From positions 1 to 54,288 of the forward strand of contig CAITMU010000109.1 in assembly GCA_903893565.1 (NCBI GenBank): a stretch of 54,288 nt of DNA, read 5' to 3'. Every line of letters starts with the position of its first letter. Positions within the stretch are counted from its first letter, which is position 1. Positions 17,104 through 25,962 of the stretch are shown here, one piece after another. The stretch is from an uncultured beta proteobacterium. Its GTDB lineage: Bacteria; Pseudomonadota; Gammaproteobacteria; Burkholderiales; SG8-41. The translations under genes and the position numbers were made by a program. Below the pieces are notes generated by a model. That model saw only the letters and a program-made list of their open reading frames with translations. It ran no database searches and was not told the DNA's origin.

Positions 17104-18501
17104 ATGGACGAAATACGCGTATTGTCTCCCACAGGCGTTTGCGGCTCAGGTTTTTTAGAAAGCTCGTTTGAAAAAGGGCTCGCCTTAAAACCTCATTTTA
17201 TTGGCGCCGATGCAGGCTCAACCGATCCTGGCCCAGAATTTCTCGGTTCCGGTGAAACCGCCTTTCCCTTAGCCGCCATCCACCGAGACCTTCGCCTGAT
17301 GATGCTAGGAGCACGACGATTAAAAGTCCCCCTTTTGATCGGCTCTGCTGGCACAGGCGGTAACCAGATACAACTACAAAAAGTGGCCGATTTGGTCAAA
17401 CAGATCGCAGCCGCTGAATCCTTAAGCTTTAAACTAGCCCTGATTGAGGCCGAACAGGATAAAAGTTATCTCAAGAAAAAACTACAAGACGGTCGTATCA
17501 CCCCGCTTGATCCCGCACCCGAATTCGATGAGAAGGTGATCGATCGATCGAGCCACATCGTCGGCATGATGGGGGTAGAGCCCTGGCAAAAAGCACTGGA
17601 AGCCGGGGCCGATATCATTGTGGCGGGTCGCTCCAGTGACACGGCCATCTTTGCTGCGATGCCAGTGATGATGGGTTTTCCTGAAGGCATTTCTTGGCAT
17701 ATGGCAAAAATTCTCGAGTGTGGTGCCGCTTCCGTCGTGCAGCGTAAGACTCCAGATTGCATGTTCGCTTGGGTCAGGAAAGATCACTTCGTGGTGCAGG
17801 CACCAGACACGGAGCTTCGTTGTACGCCGCAAAGTATCGCCTCACACAGCCTATACGAAAATGCGGATCCCTTTAAATTAATCGAGTGCTCTGGCACCCT
17901 AGATTTAACCCATTCACGCTACGAGGCCTATTCTGATAACGCTGTCAAAGTCACCGGCAGTCAATTTATCAAAGCCAAACGCTACACCGTTAAACTCGAG
18001 GGCGCAGAAAAAGTCGGCTACCAAAGTATCTTAATCGGCTCAGTACGTGACCCATTCATCATTCGTCAAATCGATGATTGGACACAACGTGTGACTGAAA
18101 AAATACATTCCCGTATTAAGATGGTTTTAGGCGATACGCTCAAACCCGATCAATACCTGCTCAATATTCGCATCTACGGTAAAAATGGCACGATGGGCCC
18201 ACTTGAGCCGGTGAAGGAAATCAAGTCGCATGAACTGTGCCTCATTTTTGAAGCGACAGCCCCAACCCAAGCCTTTGCCAATACCATTGCTGGGATTATT
18301 CGTCATCAAGCCCTTCATCTGCCCATTCCTGAATGGAGCGGATTGATTACGGCCATTGCCTGCCCCTACAACCAAATGGAGCGCGGTGCCGTCTACAAAT
18401 TTAATGTTAATCACGTGGTGGAACCGGCCACTCCCACTGAAATGTTTCCCATGCGTCTTTACCATATCGATGGCCCTTCCACCAAGGAAATCACCCAATG
18501 A
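17104..18501 (+). CDS. AtuA family (DUF1446) acyclic-terpene-utilisation-type protein
   Basis: A 465-residue AtuA-family protein, recognised by the N-terminal VLSPTGVCGSGF and GADAGSTDPGPEFLG segments, the LIGSAGTGG motif and VAGRSSDTAIFA. In Pseudomonas, AtuA belongs to the citronellol/geraniol degradation locus, but its reaction is not established; many homologues occur with DUF4387 in unrelated acid-degradation clusters. It is cytoplasmic (no signal peptide). Its stop overlaps the DUF4387 start by four bases (ATGA), so the two almost certainly form a complex or a two-subunit enzyme. It opens a plus-strand run that continues through Bug, PrpD, FAH and oxidoreductase genes. Confidence 0.88.
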   Translation: MDEIRVLSPTGVCGSGFLESSFEKGLALKPHFIGADAGSTDPGPEFLGSGETAFPLAAIHRDLRLMMLGARRLKVPLLIGSAGTGGNQIQLQKVADLVKQIAAAESLSFKLALIEAEQDKSYLKKKLQDGRITPLDPAPEFDEKVIDRSSHIVGMMGVEPWQKALEAGADIIVAGRSSDTAIFAAMPVMMGFPEGISWHMAKILECGAASVVQRKTPDCMFAWVRKDHFVVQAPDTELRCTPQSIASHSLYENADPFKLIECSGTLDLTHSRYEAYSDNAVKVTGSQFIKAKRYTVKLEGAEKVGYQSILIGSVRDPFIIRQIDDWTQRVTEKIHSRIKMVLGDTLKPDQYLLNIRIYGKNGTMGPLEPVKEIKSHELCLIFEATAPTQAFANTIAGIIRHQALHLPIPEWSGLITAIACPYNQMERGAVYKFNVNHVVEPATPTEMFPMRLYHIDGPSTKEITQ

Positions 18502-18806
18502 CCCAACTCGCAGAATTGGCGCGTCTCATCCGCAGCAAAAATGCCGGTCCCTTTGAATTAACCTTTGATATCATGTTCGATGATGATGCAACCTACCAAC
18601 GCGTCAAGCGCTCAGGCACGCTCACCCGTGAGGTCATCGCACAATGCTATGGACTGCATCCTGATAAAGTGAAATTCTTTTTCTGTGATCATGCCTTTGC
18701 CATCAAAGCCTCCATCCCCCGCCCCTATTACCAAGGCGATCCGCTTGATAGCGATGGTCATGGTGGCCAACAATACGCTCCTCTGATGAGCATTGAAATT
18801 GCCTGA
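18498..18806 (+). CDS. DUF4387 family protein, AtuA partner
   Basis: A 102-residue protein of the DUF4387 family, typical in length, with LARLIRSKNAGPFELTFDIMF at the N-terminus and a conserved central block (KFFFCDHAFAIKASIPRPYY). It always seems to accompany AtuA-type proteins, either as a separate gene as here or fused. Translational overlap with the AtuA gene (4 bases) and with the following Bug gene (14 bases) suggests equal expression. No catalytic residues can be assigned. No signal peptide is present, so it is cytoplasmic. Confidence 0.88.
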   Translation: MTQLAELARLIRSKNAGPFELTFDIMFDDDATYQRVKRSGTLTREVIAQCYGLHPDKVKFFFCDHAFAIKASIPRPYYQGDPLDSDGHGGQQYAPLMSIEIA

Positions 18807-19809
18807 TTGCAAAAGTCTCAGACTTAAGCCTCAAGGTGGCTACCTCATAGCAGTGTTTTGGGGCAGCTTGTTTTGGCTTTTCATGACGACCAACGTCAAC
18901 GCAGCCCAAGATAAATACCCCATTAAACCGATTCGCTTTGTGGTCCCCTTCATTCCAGGGGCTGGCACCGACATCACCGCCCGTGGCCTATCTCAAAAAA
19001 TGAGTGAGCTGGCAGGTCAACTGGTGGTGGTGGACAATCGACCGGGAGCCTCCGGTGTCATTGGTCTTGAACTGGCGGCCAAATCGGCGCCGGATGGTTA
19101 CACCATCGTTTTAGTCTCCGCCACACAATCGGTGAATCACAATCTGCACACTCATTTACCCTTTGATCTATTAAAAGACTTTACTGCCGTTTCTCAAATC
19201 ACCTCTCAACCCTATTGCCTAACAATACATCCTGGGATCAACGCGAAAACGGCTAAAGAATTTATTGAATTGATTCGTGCCAAACCTAATTTTTATACCT
19301 ATGGATCATCAGGTACGGGTGGCTTAAGCCATTTGGCTGGGTCTTTGATGGCCTCCATGGCAAAAATTCAATGGATCCACGTTCCTTACAAAGGGGGCGC
19401 CGGTGGCATTAACGATATTCTCGGAGGACAAATCAGTTCCCAGTTCACCACCATCATTGGCACCTGGCAGCATGTGAAGGCCGGTCGTATGCGCTGGCTT
19501 GCCGTGAGCACGGCTAAGCGCTCCCAAGCCTTTCCCGAACTACCAACACTTGCCGAAGCAGCACTACCGGGCTTTGACATCAATGGCTGGTATGGCATTT
19601 TGGCCCCCGCCGCCACACCAAAACCCATTGTGAAGGCCTTACACGCACTCATCGCTCAATCACTGCAAACCCCTGCCCTCAATACCCATTTGCTCAATGA
19701 TGGTTCAGAACCCGTAGGCTCTTTGCCAGAAACCTTCTCAGCACATATCAAAAAAGAAGTCGTCAAATATGCCAAACTAACCCATGAAGCTGGAATGAAA
19801 ATCGACTAA
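18793..19809 (+). CDS. Bug/TctC-type solute receptor, TTG start inside the DUF4387 gene
   Basis: 338 residues. The only start that gives a charged N-terminus ahead of the hydrophobic core is TTG at 18793, which lies 14 bases inside the DUF4387 gene. A later ATG (18883) would cut the signal peptide. The signal peptide ends VNAA and the mature part starts QDKYPIKPIRFVVPFIPG. The family motifs GTDITARG, DNRPGASGVIG, APDGYTIVLV and VPYKGGAGG are all present. Embedding between AtuA/DUF4387 and PrpD/FAH genes ties this receptor to the pathway of the cluster, so its ligand is probably the pathway substrate. Confidence 0.88.
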   Translation: MKLPDCKSLRLKPQGGYLIAVFWGSLFWLFMTTNVNAAQDKYPIKPIRFVVPFIPGAGTDITARGLSQKMSELAGQLVVVDNRPGASGVIGLELAAKSAPDGYTIVLVSATQSVNHNLHTHLPFDLLKDFTAVSQITSQPYCLTIHPGINAKTAKEFIELIRAKPNFYTYGSSGTGGLSHLAGSLMASMAKIQWIHVPYKGGAGGINDILGGQISSQFTTIIGTWQHVKAGRMRWLAVSTAKRSQAFPELPTLAEAALPGFDINGWYGILAPAATPKPIVKALHALIAQSLQTPALNTHLLNDGSEPVGSLPETFSAHIKKEVVKYAKLTHEAGMKID

Positions 19810-19843
19810 AGCTTGATTCCCACATTATGACAGGAGATATATC

Positions 19844-21217
19844 GTGAGTATTTCTATGGAATTTGCAAAGCGCGTGGTCTCCACCCGCTATGACACCCTC
19901 CCCCCCGAGGCTATCCACTGGGCCAAAGTCGGGTTGCTCGACACGCTCGGGGTCAGCATCGCAGGTAGTCGCGATGAGTGCGTCCAGATTGTCAGCACGG
20001 TCAGCACAGGCTCCAGTGGTAAGAGCCTGTTGTGGGGTCAGGACCGACACGTCAGCGCCATGGATGCAGCCCAAATTAACGGCACTGCCGCCCACGCACT
20101 TGATTTTGATGATTGTAGCAATACCATGGGAGGGCACCCCTCTGCGCCCATACTACCCGCTCTTTTTGCCTTGGCTGATGAGTATGGTGCCCGAGGCCAG
20201 GATTTACTCGCCGCCTATGTTGTAGGCTTTGAAACGGAGTGTAAATTATCGATGTGCGTTAATTTTTACCAGTACACCAAAGGCTGGCACCCCACGGCAA
20301 CTCTGGGCATTTTCGGAGCCACGGCGGCCTGCGCCAACTTGTTGCAACTGAATGAATCCAAAACCGCTTTAGCACTAGGGATTGCCACCTCGATGGCTGC
20401 GGGCATAAAAGCCAATTTAGGCACCATGACCAAACCATTGCATGTCGGCAATTGCGCCCGCAATGCGGTTTTTGCTTGTTTGTTAGCTCGCGATGGATTT
20501 ACTTCCAGCATCAAAAGTTTTGAGCACAAGATGGGCTACTTCAATGTTTTCAACGGCGAAGGCAACTATGATACTGAGAAACTATTTTCCCAATGGGCCA
20601 ATCCTTGGGATATCGTTAAGCCAGGTATCGCGATTAAACAGTATACCTGTTGTGGCAGTACGCATCCTGCAGTAGATGCCACACTGGACTTAGCCTTTGA
20701 ACACAATCTGAACGCCTCCCAAGTGGCTAAAATTGAAACCTGGACCCATCCTCGACGTCTCGAGCACACCAACCGAGCCGATCCCCAAAGCGATATTGAT
20801 GCTCGTTTTAGCGTGCAGTATGTGGTGTGCCGAGCGCTGTTGAATAGGAAAATCATCAATGATTTTTTTGAAAATAATGCCTATAAAGAGCCCTCAGTGC
20901 AATCGCTTTTAAAAAAGGTCACCTCTCGCACTTACACCACTGAGCAATTTCCTGCCGACAATCACTTTGCGGCTGAAGTACGTATCGAACTAACAGATGG
21001 TCGTGTTGTATCGAAAAAACTCAACCAACCTTATGGGCGCACTTCTGAAAACCCATTATCAGCCCAGCAACTCAAAGCCAAATTTGACGGCTGTATTTCT
21101 GGAATCATACACCCCGAGAATCAAACCCGTCTGTATGAAGCCATTCAAGGCTTTGAAAAGCTCGATTCCTTGCACCCCTTTACGGCTTTAATCAGTGCTC
21201 AACCTGTCGTGCTTTAG
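19844..21217 (+). CDS. MmgE/PrpD family protein
   Basis: A 457-residue member of the MmgE/PrpD fold, which includes 2-methylcitrate dehydratase, cis-aconitate decarboxylase and related (de)hydratases of tricarboxylic acids. The start is GTG, with an AGGAGA ribosome site 8 bases away. Visible marks are HWAKVGLLDTLGVSIAGS, INGTAAHALDFDDC, the GWHPTATLGIFGA motif, MTKPLHVGNCARNAV and CCGSTHPAVDA. These lie in the active-site helices. It is 34 bases after the Bug gene and 65 before the FAH gene. With AtuA and FAH it suggests dehydration or isomerisation of a branched or tricarboxylic intermediate; the substrate is not known. Confidence 0.9.
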   Translation: MSISMEFAKRVVSTRYDTLPPEAIHWAKVGLLDTLGVSIAGSRDECVQIVSTVSTGSSGKSLLWGQDRHVSAMDAAQINGTAAHALDFDDCSNTMGGHPSAPILPALFALADEYGARGQDLLAAYVVGFETECKLSMCVNFYQYTKGWHPTATLGIFGATAACANLLQLNESKTALALGIATSMAAGIKANLGTMTKPLHVGNCARNAVFACLLARDGFTSSIKSFEHKMGYFNVFNGEGNYDTEKLFSQWANPWDIVKPGIAIKQYTCCGSTHPAVDATLDLAFEHNLNASQVAKIETWTHPRRLEHTNRADPQSDIDARFSVQYVVCRALLNRKIINDFFENNAYKEPSVQSLLKKVTSRTYTTEQFPADNHFAAEVRIELTDGRVVSKKLNQPYGRTSENPLSAQQLKAKFDGCISGIIHPENQTRLYEAIQGFEKLDSLHPFTALISAQPVVL

Positions 21218-21282
21218 CGCCACCCTACAAACGCAATGTAAAACCGCACGTAAACCCTGTTTTCCAAAGGAGATCAATAAAA

Positions 21283-22218
21283 ATGAAAATAATGTATTTT
21301 GATGATTATCAACTGGGTGTTGTCAAAGAAGATCGGGTCGTCAATGTGATGGCCGCTTTAGGCCCCCTCGCACAAAAAGAGCCTCAAGAACGGATGAAAG
21401 CGCTCATATTACATTTTGACACTTTACGCCCACAGCTCGAAAAAGCCGCAGCTCAAGGCCCAGGGATCCCATTAAGTGAAGTGCGGATTCGTCCGCCCCT
21501 GCCCCATCCAGCCACCATCGATTGCATGGCCGTTAACTATATGGAAGACGGCACTCGCACGTCCCCTGCCCCGATCAACGCCTTTCACAAAGCACCAGGC
21601 GCCATCATCGGTCATGGCGACACGATGGTATTACCTGATGTGCCCGCCTTGGTGTTTGAGGGGGAAGCCGAATTGGCTTTAGTCATTAGCAAAAAAACCA
21701 ATAACGTCAAAGCGGCTGACGCCATGAATCATATCTTCGGCTATCTTTGCTTTATTGACGGCTCGGCTCGCGGACTACCCCCTACAGGCAATACTTTTTT
21801 CCAGATGAAATCGCGCGACACTTTTGCCCCTATCGGTCCTTATATTGTGACGGCTGATGAAATCGCGGATCCACACCAATTAAAAATTCAGCTCTGGGTC
21901 AATGGGGTACTGAAGCAAAACTTCAATAGCTCTGATATGGCGCACAAAATTCCGCGTTGTATCGAATGGCTAAGCTCCATTCACACTTTAGAGGCGGGTG
22001 ATATTGTTGCCACCGGTACTAATCACCGTGGGCTAAACGCCTTTCAAGATGGGGATGAAGTGCAATTAGCGGTTGAACATTGTGGTGTTTTAAAAATAAA
22101 AGTACGCGATGAATTAAAACGCACTTGGGCGCGGGAAACACGGCTAGAACGTCAAGAAAAAAAACTAGACGGTCTCACCCCTCAGTTAACCGGTCGATAT
22201 GCCAAACCCCAAGAATAA
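21283..22218 (+). CDS. Fumarylacetoacetate hydrolase (FAH) family protein
   Basis: A 311-residue FAH-fold enzyme. The metal-binding acids are visible in LVFEGEAELALVI (E127 and E129) and FIDGSARG (D159). The family segments FHKAPGAIIGHGD and the C-terminal GDIVATGTNHRG are present. Members hydrolyse C-C bonds of beta-diketo acids, decarboxylate oxaloacetate-like acids or hydrate 2-keto-pentenoates, all with a divalent metal. An AAAGGAGA ribosome site supports the ATG. The 149-base gap that follows contains no gene. It probably processes a ketoacid produced earlier in the cluster. Confidence 0.9.
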   Translation: MKIMYFDDYQLGVVKEDRVVNVMAALGPLAQKEPQERMKALILHFDTLRPQLEKAAAQGPGIPLSEVRIRPPLPHPATIDCMAVNYMEDGTRTSPAPINAFHKAPGAIIGHGDTMVLPDVPALVFEGEAELALVISKKTNNVKAADAMNHIFGYLCFIDGSARGLPPTGNTFFQMKSRDTFAPIGPYIVTADEIADPHQLKIQLWVNGVLKQNFNSSDMAHKIPRCIEWLSSIHTLEAGDIVATGTNHRGLNAFQDGDEVQLAVEHCGVLKIKVRDELKRTWARETRLERQEKKLDGLTPQLTGRYAKPQE

Positions 22219-22367
22219 ATACTAACCATTTAAAAAACCAATAAAGGGAAGGGCGCTCGATGGATTTAAACGCTTGGCAATCGATCCGGCTTCCCTTTAA
22301 CCAGTGTCAATCTGAGCAAAGCAGTGAAAATAAAATGCTTCGCTCAATGAATCATTAAGGATTTTTC

Positions 22368-23021
22368 ATGCCACACACTCCCAGCGCCCACGCTTATAGT
22401 TACTTAAACTTACCTGAGATCGCCTTTTTAGACGCTGCCGTCTCAAGACTCATTCCCCAAGATGAATTAGGACCTGGAGCCAAAGAAGCCGATGTCACCT
22501 ACTACATTGACCAGCAATTAGTCAGCGTCTGGGGCACGCATGGCAGGAACTATCGTCAAGGCCCTTGGCTTGAGGGCACACCGCAACAAGGATTTCAATC
22601 TCGCCTTACCCCACAAGAAATTTATCGCGCGGCTATCCGTGATACGAACGAATACTGCCTAAAACAATTTAATGTGCGTTTTGATTTTCTAAAAGAAGAG
22701 GCACAGCTCGAAGTGTTAAAAGGGCTCGAATCGGGCTCGATCTTACTGCCTCATGTGTCGGCCAAGTTGTTTTTTGACTTATTATGGAAAAACACCGAGG
22801 AGGGATTTTTTGCCGATCCTCTTTATGGTGGCAATCGGGACAAAGTCGGATGGCGGCTGCTCGGATTCCCCGGAGTCGCCTCCGGCGCTTATGCAGCTCA
22901 TATCGACAACCCTACGCTTTATCAGGCCGAACCGGTCAGTATTCTTGATATCAAAAAAGGACAGGCATCACTCGATGCCCAAGGCTATGTCAAACACGTC
23001 ATGATTAGAAAAGGCACCTAA
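22368..23021 (+). CDS. Gluconate 2-dehydrogenase subunit 3-like protein, no signal peptide
   Basis: A 217-residue protein of the gluconate 2-dehydrogenase subunit 3 family, the small helper subunit of FAD-GMC dehydrogenases. Family marks are YLNLPEIAFLDAAVSRLIPQD near the N-terminus, the WGTHGRNYRQGPW segment, and FADPLYGGNRDKVGWRLLGFPG. Classical members carry a Tat signal that exports the complex. Here the protein begins directly with the mature-type sequence, AAGGA supports this ATG, and a stop codon lies 9 bases upstream in frame, so no leader is hidden. The GMC subunit gene follows after one base. No cytochrome subunit is nearby. Confidence 0.87.
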   Translation: MPHTPSAHAYSYLNLPEIAFLDAAVSRLIPQDELGPGAKEADVTYYIDQQLVSVWGTHGRNYRQGPWLEGTPQQGFQSRLTPQEIYRAAIRDTNEYCLKQFNVRFDFLKEEAQLEVLKGLESGSILLPHVSAKLFFDLLWKNTEEGFFADPLYGGNRDKVGWRLLGFPGVASGAYAAHIDNPTLYQAEPVSILDIKKGQASLDAQGYVKHVMIRKGT

Positions 23022-23022
23022 A

Positions 23023-24786
23023 ATGAGCATCCAAAAACTCAAACCTGTTGATGCAGTGGTTGTTGGTACTGGGGTGGCTGGCTCCATTATCGCGATGGAG
23101 TTGGTCAATGCTGGGCTTAAGGTTGTTGGCTTAGAGCGTGGTCGTATGATCGAGCCACAGCACGACTTTGCGATGCCCTACGTTCATGACGAACTTAAAT
23201 ACGATAAACACAGTGATATTTTTCAAGATCTTTCAAGAGAGACCATCACTTTTCGCAACAACCTTCAGCAAACCGCATTGCCCATGCGTGAACTAGGCTC
23301 TTTCAAGCCCGGAGAAATCGTTGGTGGCACGGCGGCTCACTGGGGTTGCCATGCCAGAAGATTTCTTCCAGATGACTTCATTGTCAAAACTAAAACGGAT
23401 GAACGCTATGGAAAAAATTTCCTCCCTCACGATTGCACTAGCCAAGACTGGGGCGTTGACTACAATGAGTTCGAGCCTTATTACGACATGTTCGAACAAA
23501 TTTATGGTGTGGGCGGCAAAGCCGGCAATATCAACGATGTGAAATTCGAAGGGGGCAATCCTTTTGAAGGGGCGCGTTCACGTGAATTTCCCAATCCCGC
23601 CACATTACGCACGCCGATGGGAGAAAAGTTTGCTAAAGCCTGTGAATCTTTAGGCTATACGCCTTTTCAAAATCCGGCCGCCGCCATGACAAGGGCCTAT
23701 GTTAATCTTTATAAGCAAATGTTGGGGGAATGTATGCGTGGGGGCTTTTGTGGCTCCCACCCCTGCTCACAAGGGGCTAAAGCCAGTCCCCTGACAGCCG
23801 TATTACCGGCACTGCTAAAGCGTGAGAACTTTGAATTACGCCCGCTTTGTAATGTCATTAAAATTAATAAAGACTCGGATGGCAAGCGTGCCACTGGGGT
23901 GACTTACATTGATAGCCAAGGTCGCATGGTCGAGCAACCGGCAGACATTGTCGTACTCGCAACCTATACCTTTAATAACACTCGGTTATTGCTCCTCTCC
24001 GATATTGGCAAGCCCTACGACCCTGTCAGCAATACCGGTGTTGTGGGTCGCAATTACTCTTATCAAACGGGTGGCAAGGTATCGGTTTTCTTCGATGATG
24101 AGCAATTTAATCCTTTTATTGGTGGCGGCATGATTGGCACCTCGATTGATGATTTTAACTCTGACAACTTTGATCACAGTCAATTAGGATTTGTTGGCGG
24201 CTCCTACATTGCCGTACAAACCAATGGTGCGACTCCCATCAAAACAAAACTCATCCCACCAGGCACCCCCCGCTGGGGCAGTGAGTGGAAAAAAGCCACA
24301 GCGCACTATTACCGACGCTCTTTTTCTATTACCTATCACGCCTCTTGCCAAAGCTACCGAGGGCAATACTTGGACCTTGATCCCACCTATCGCGACGCAA
24401 ACGGCTTGCCTTTATTGAGGATGACTTTTGACTGGCAAGAAAATGAACAAAAAATGTCTGCCTTCATGCGGGAAAAGTGCGAAGGCATCGCCAAAGCCAT
24501 GAATCCCTCCAAAATGGGTGCCAAGGCCGTAGAGAAAAAATACACCATTGTTCCCTATCAAAGCACGCATAATATTGGTGGCGCTGTCATGGGATCTGAC
24601 CCCACCACCAGTGTCGTTAACCGCTACCTGCAGTCCTGGGATGTTCATAACGTCTTTGTGGTGGGCGGTAGCGCCTTTCCTCAAAATGCTGCCAATCCGC
24701 CCACAGAGACCATCGGTATGCTCGCTTGCTGGAGTGCCGATGCAATTAAAGAAATGTATCTTAAAAAACCAGGGGCGCTGGCCTAA
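23023..24786 (+). CDS. GMC-family FAD oxidoreductase (gluconate 2-dehydrogenase-like large subunit)
   Basis: A 587-residue FAD-dependent alcohol or sugar-acid dehydrogenase of the GMC family. The dinucleotide fold VVVGTGVAGSIIAMEL lies at residues 13-28, followed by GLERGR. EIVGGTAAHWGCHARRF is the flavin-contact region, and the C-terminal part contains STHNIGGAVMGSDP and the NPPTETIGMLA segment, where His/Asn pairs usually act as base. No signal peptide is present. It is one base away from its subunit 3, so the two form a complex. The usual multi-heme cytochrome acceptor is missing, so electrons must go to another carrier. A hydroxyl group of a pathway acid is the likely substrate. Confidence 0.9.
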   Translation: MSIQKLKPVDAVVVGTGVAGSIIAMELVNAGLKVVGLERGRMIEPQHDFAMPYVHDELKYDKHSDIFQDLSRETITFRNNLQQTALPMRELGSFKPGEIVGGTAAHWGCHARRFLPDDFIVKTKTDERYGKNFLPHDCTSQDWGVDYNEFEPYYDMFEQIYGVGGKAGNINDVKFEGGNPFEGARSREFPNPATLRTPMGEKFAKACESLGYTPFQNPAAAMTRAYVNLYKQMLGECMRGGFCGSHPCSQGAKASPLTAVLPALLKRENFELRPLCNVIKINKDSDGKRATGVTYIDSQGRMVEQPADIVVLATYTFNNTRLLLLSDIGKPYDPVSNTGVVGRNYSYQTGGKVSVFFDDEQFNPFIGGGMIGTSIDDFNSDNFDHSQLGFVGGSYIAVQTNGATPIKTKLIPPGTPRWGSEWKKATAHYYRRSFSITYHASCQSYRGQYLDLDPTYRDANGLPLLRMTFDWQENEQKMSAFMREKCEGIAKAMNPSKMGAKAVEKKYTIVPYQSTHNIGGAVMGSDPTTSVVNRYLQSWDVHNVFVVGGSAFPQNAANPPTETIGMLACWSADAIKEMYLKKPGALA

Positions 24787-24840
24787 TCGATCGCCAGTCG
24801 ACGTGCATGCAACCTCGCCCTCCCTTACATGACAAAAAAA

Positions 24841-24876
24841 GGGGGGGCTTCACAGGGTATGAGCCATAGCCACCCC
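24841..24876. terminator. G/C-rich hairpin after the GMC gene
   Basis: GGGGGGGCT at 24841-24849 pairs with AGCCACCCC at 24868-24876 with one mismatch. Seven A's precede it, which would be a T-run for minus-strand transcripts, and only a short TTCT follows on the plus strand. It sits in the 176-base gap between the GMC and dehydrogenase genes and may stop or pause transcription. Confidence 0.35.
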
Positions 24877-24962
24877 TTCTCACCGGAGCAGGTTTGATTT
24901 TTTAAAACTATCACCCTAGGGTTGGCACACTACCCCTTGACTCACCCTGACCTCAGCCTCAC

Positions 24963-25904
24963 ATGAAACCAGAAATTGTTCTTTTAAAAGCTATTTACGA
25001 ACCCACAGTAGAGGCGCTTTCTCAGCATTTTCATATCCATCGGTCTTGGACTGCTGAAAATCCCGTTGAATTTTTAAAAAAGTATTGTAGCAACGTGCGT
25101 GCTGCCATCTCAACCACCACGACTGAGGTCACTCGCGCCCACTTTGAAGCGCTTCCCCATCTTGAATTATTAGCGTGTTATGGTCCTTACTATACCCTGA
25201 TCGACTTGGCTGCCGCCAAATCGCATCATGTGGCCGTCACCTACACACCGGACTCCACTGCAGAACCGGTGGCTGACCTTGCCATGGGCTTAATCGTGGC
25301 GGTCATGAGGCGCATTTGCGAAGCAGATCGTTTTATACGCTCCGCCCAGTGGCCCAAAAAACTTTTTCCCTCCGGCTTTGAAGTCAGAGGCAAGACCTGT
25401 GGCATCATTGGGATGGGTAGAATTGGATGCGAAATCGCTACCCGCGCCGAGGCCTTTGGAATGAAAATTGTCTATCATGGACCCCGAGCAAAACCACAAC
25501 TGCCTTATCCTTATTTTAGTGATCTTTTAACTATGGCAGAGCAAACCGATTGCCTGGTGGTGGCCTGCGCTTTAACGGAAACAACCCGCCACTTAATCAA
25601 TGCAAAAGTGCTCAAAGCCCTTGGTGCAAAAGGGTTTTTGGTCAATATTTCACGTGGTCTCGTGGTTGATGAAAGCGCTTTAATCGAGGCCCTATCTGAT
25701 GGCACGATTGCAGGAGCTGCCTTAGATGTCTTTGCCAACGAACCCCACGTATCTGATCTTTTGCTACAAAGAGATAACGTCGTTTTAACGCCCCATATGG
25801 GCACCTCAACGCTAGAAATACGCGAAGGCAGAAGCCAAAAATTACTTTCAGATGTTAGCGCTCACTTTAATGGCAAACCGTTGACTTATAAAGTTAATCC
25901 ATAG
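24963..25904 (+). CDS. D-isomer-specific 2-hydroxyacid dehydrogenase
   Basis: A 313-residue NAD(P)-dependent dehydrogenase of the D-2-hydroxyacid family. The nucleotide motif GMGRIG lies at residues 150-155. The catalytic triad is R231 in VNISRG, E260 in ANEPHV, and H278 in LTPHMGTST. It interconverts 2-keto and D-2-hydroxy acids in the cytoplasm; glyoxylate or hydroxypyruvate reductases are the nearest family types. No ribosome site is obvious before the ATG. It follows the GMC gene on the same strand and precedes the amidohydrolase by 58 bases, so it probably handles the keto or hydroxy acid formed by the upstream enzymes. Confidence 0.9.
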   Translation: MKPEIVLLKAIYEPTVEALSQHFHIHRSWTAENPVEFLKKYCSNVRAAISTTTTEVTRAHFEALPHLELLACYGPYYTLIDLAAAKSHHVAVTYTPDSTAEPVADLAMGLIVAVMRRICEADRFIRSAQWPKKLFPSGFEVRGKTCGIIGMGRIGCEIATRAEAFGMKIVYHGPRAKPQLPYPYFSDLLTMAEQTDCLVVACALTETTRHLINAKVLKALGAKGFLVNISRGLVVDESALIEALSDGTIAGAALDVFANEPHVSDLLLQRDNVVLTPHMGTSTLEIREGRSQKLLSDVSAHFNGKPLTYKVNP

Positions 25905-25962
25905 GCTGTCTAAACCCATCCCATACATTGAGCCCGGCTAATAACAAAATAGGATTTTTACC

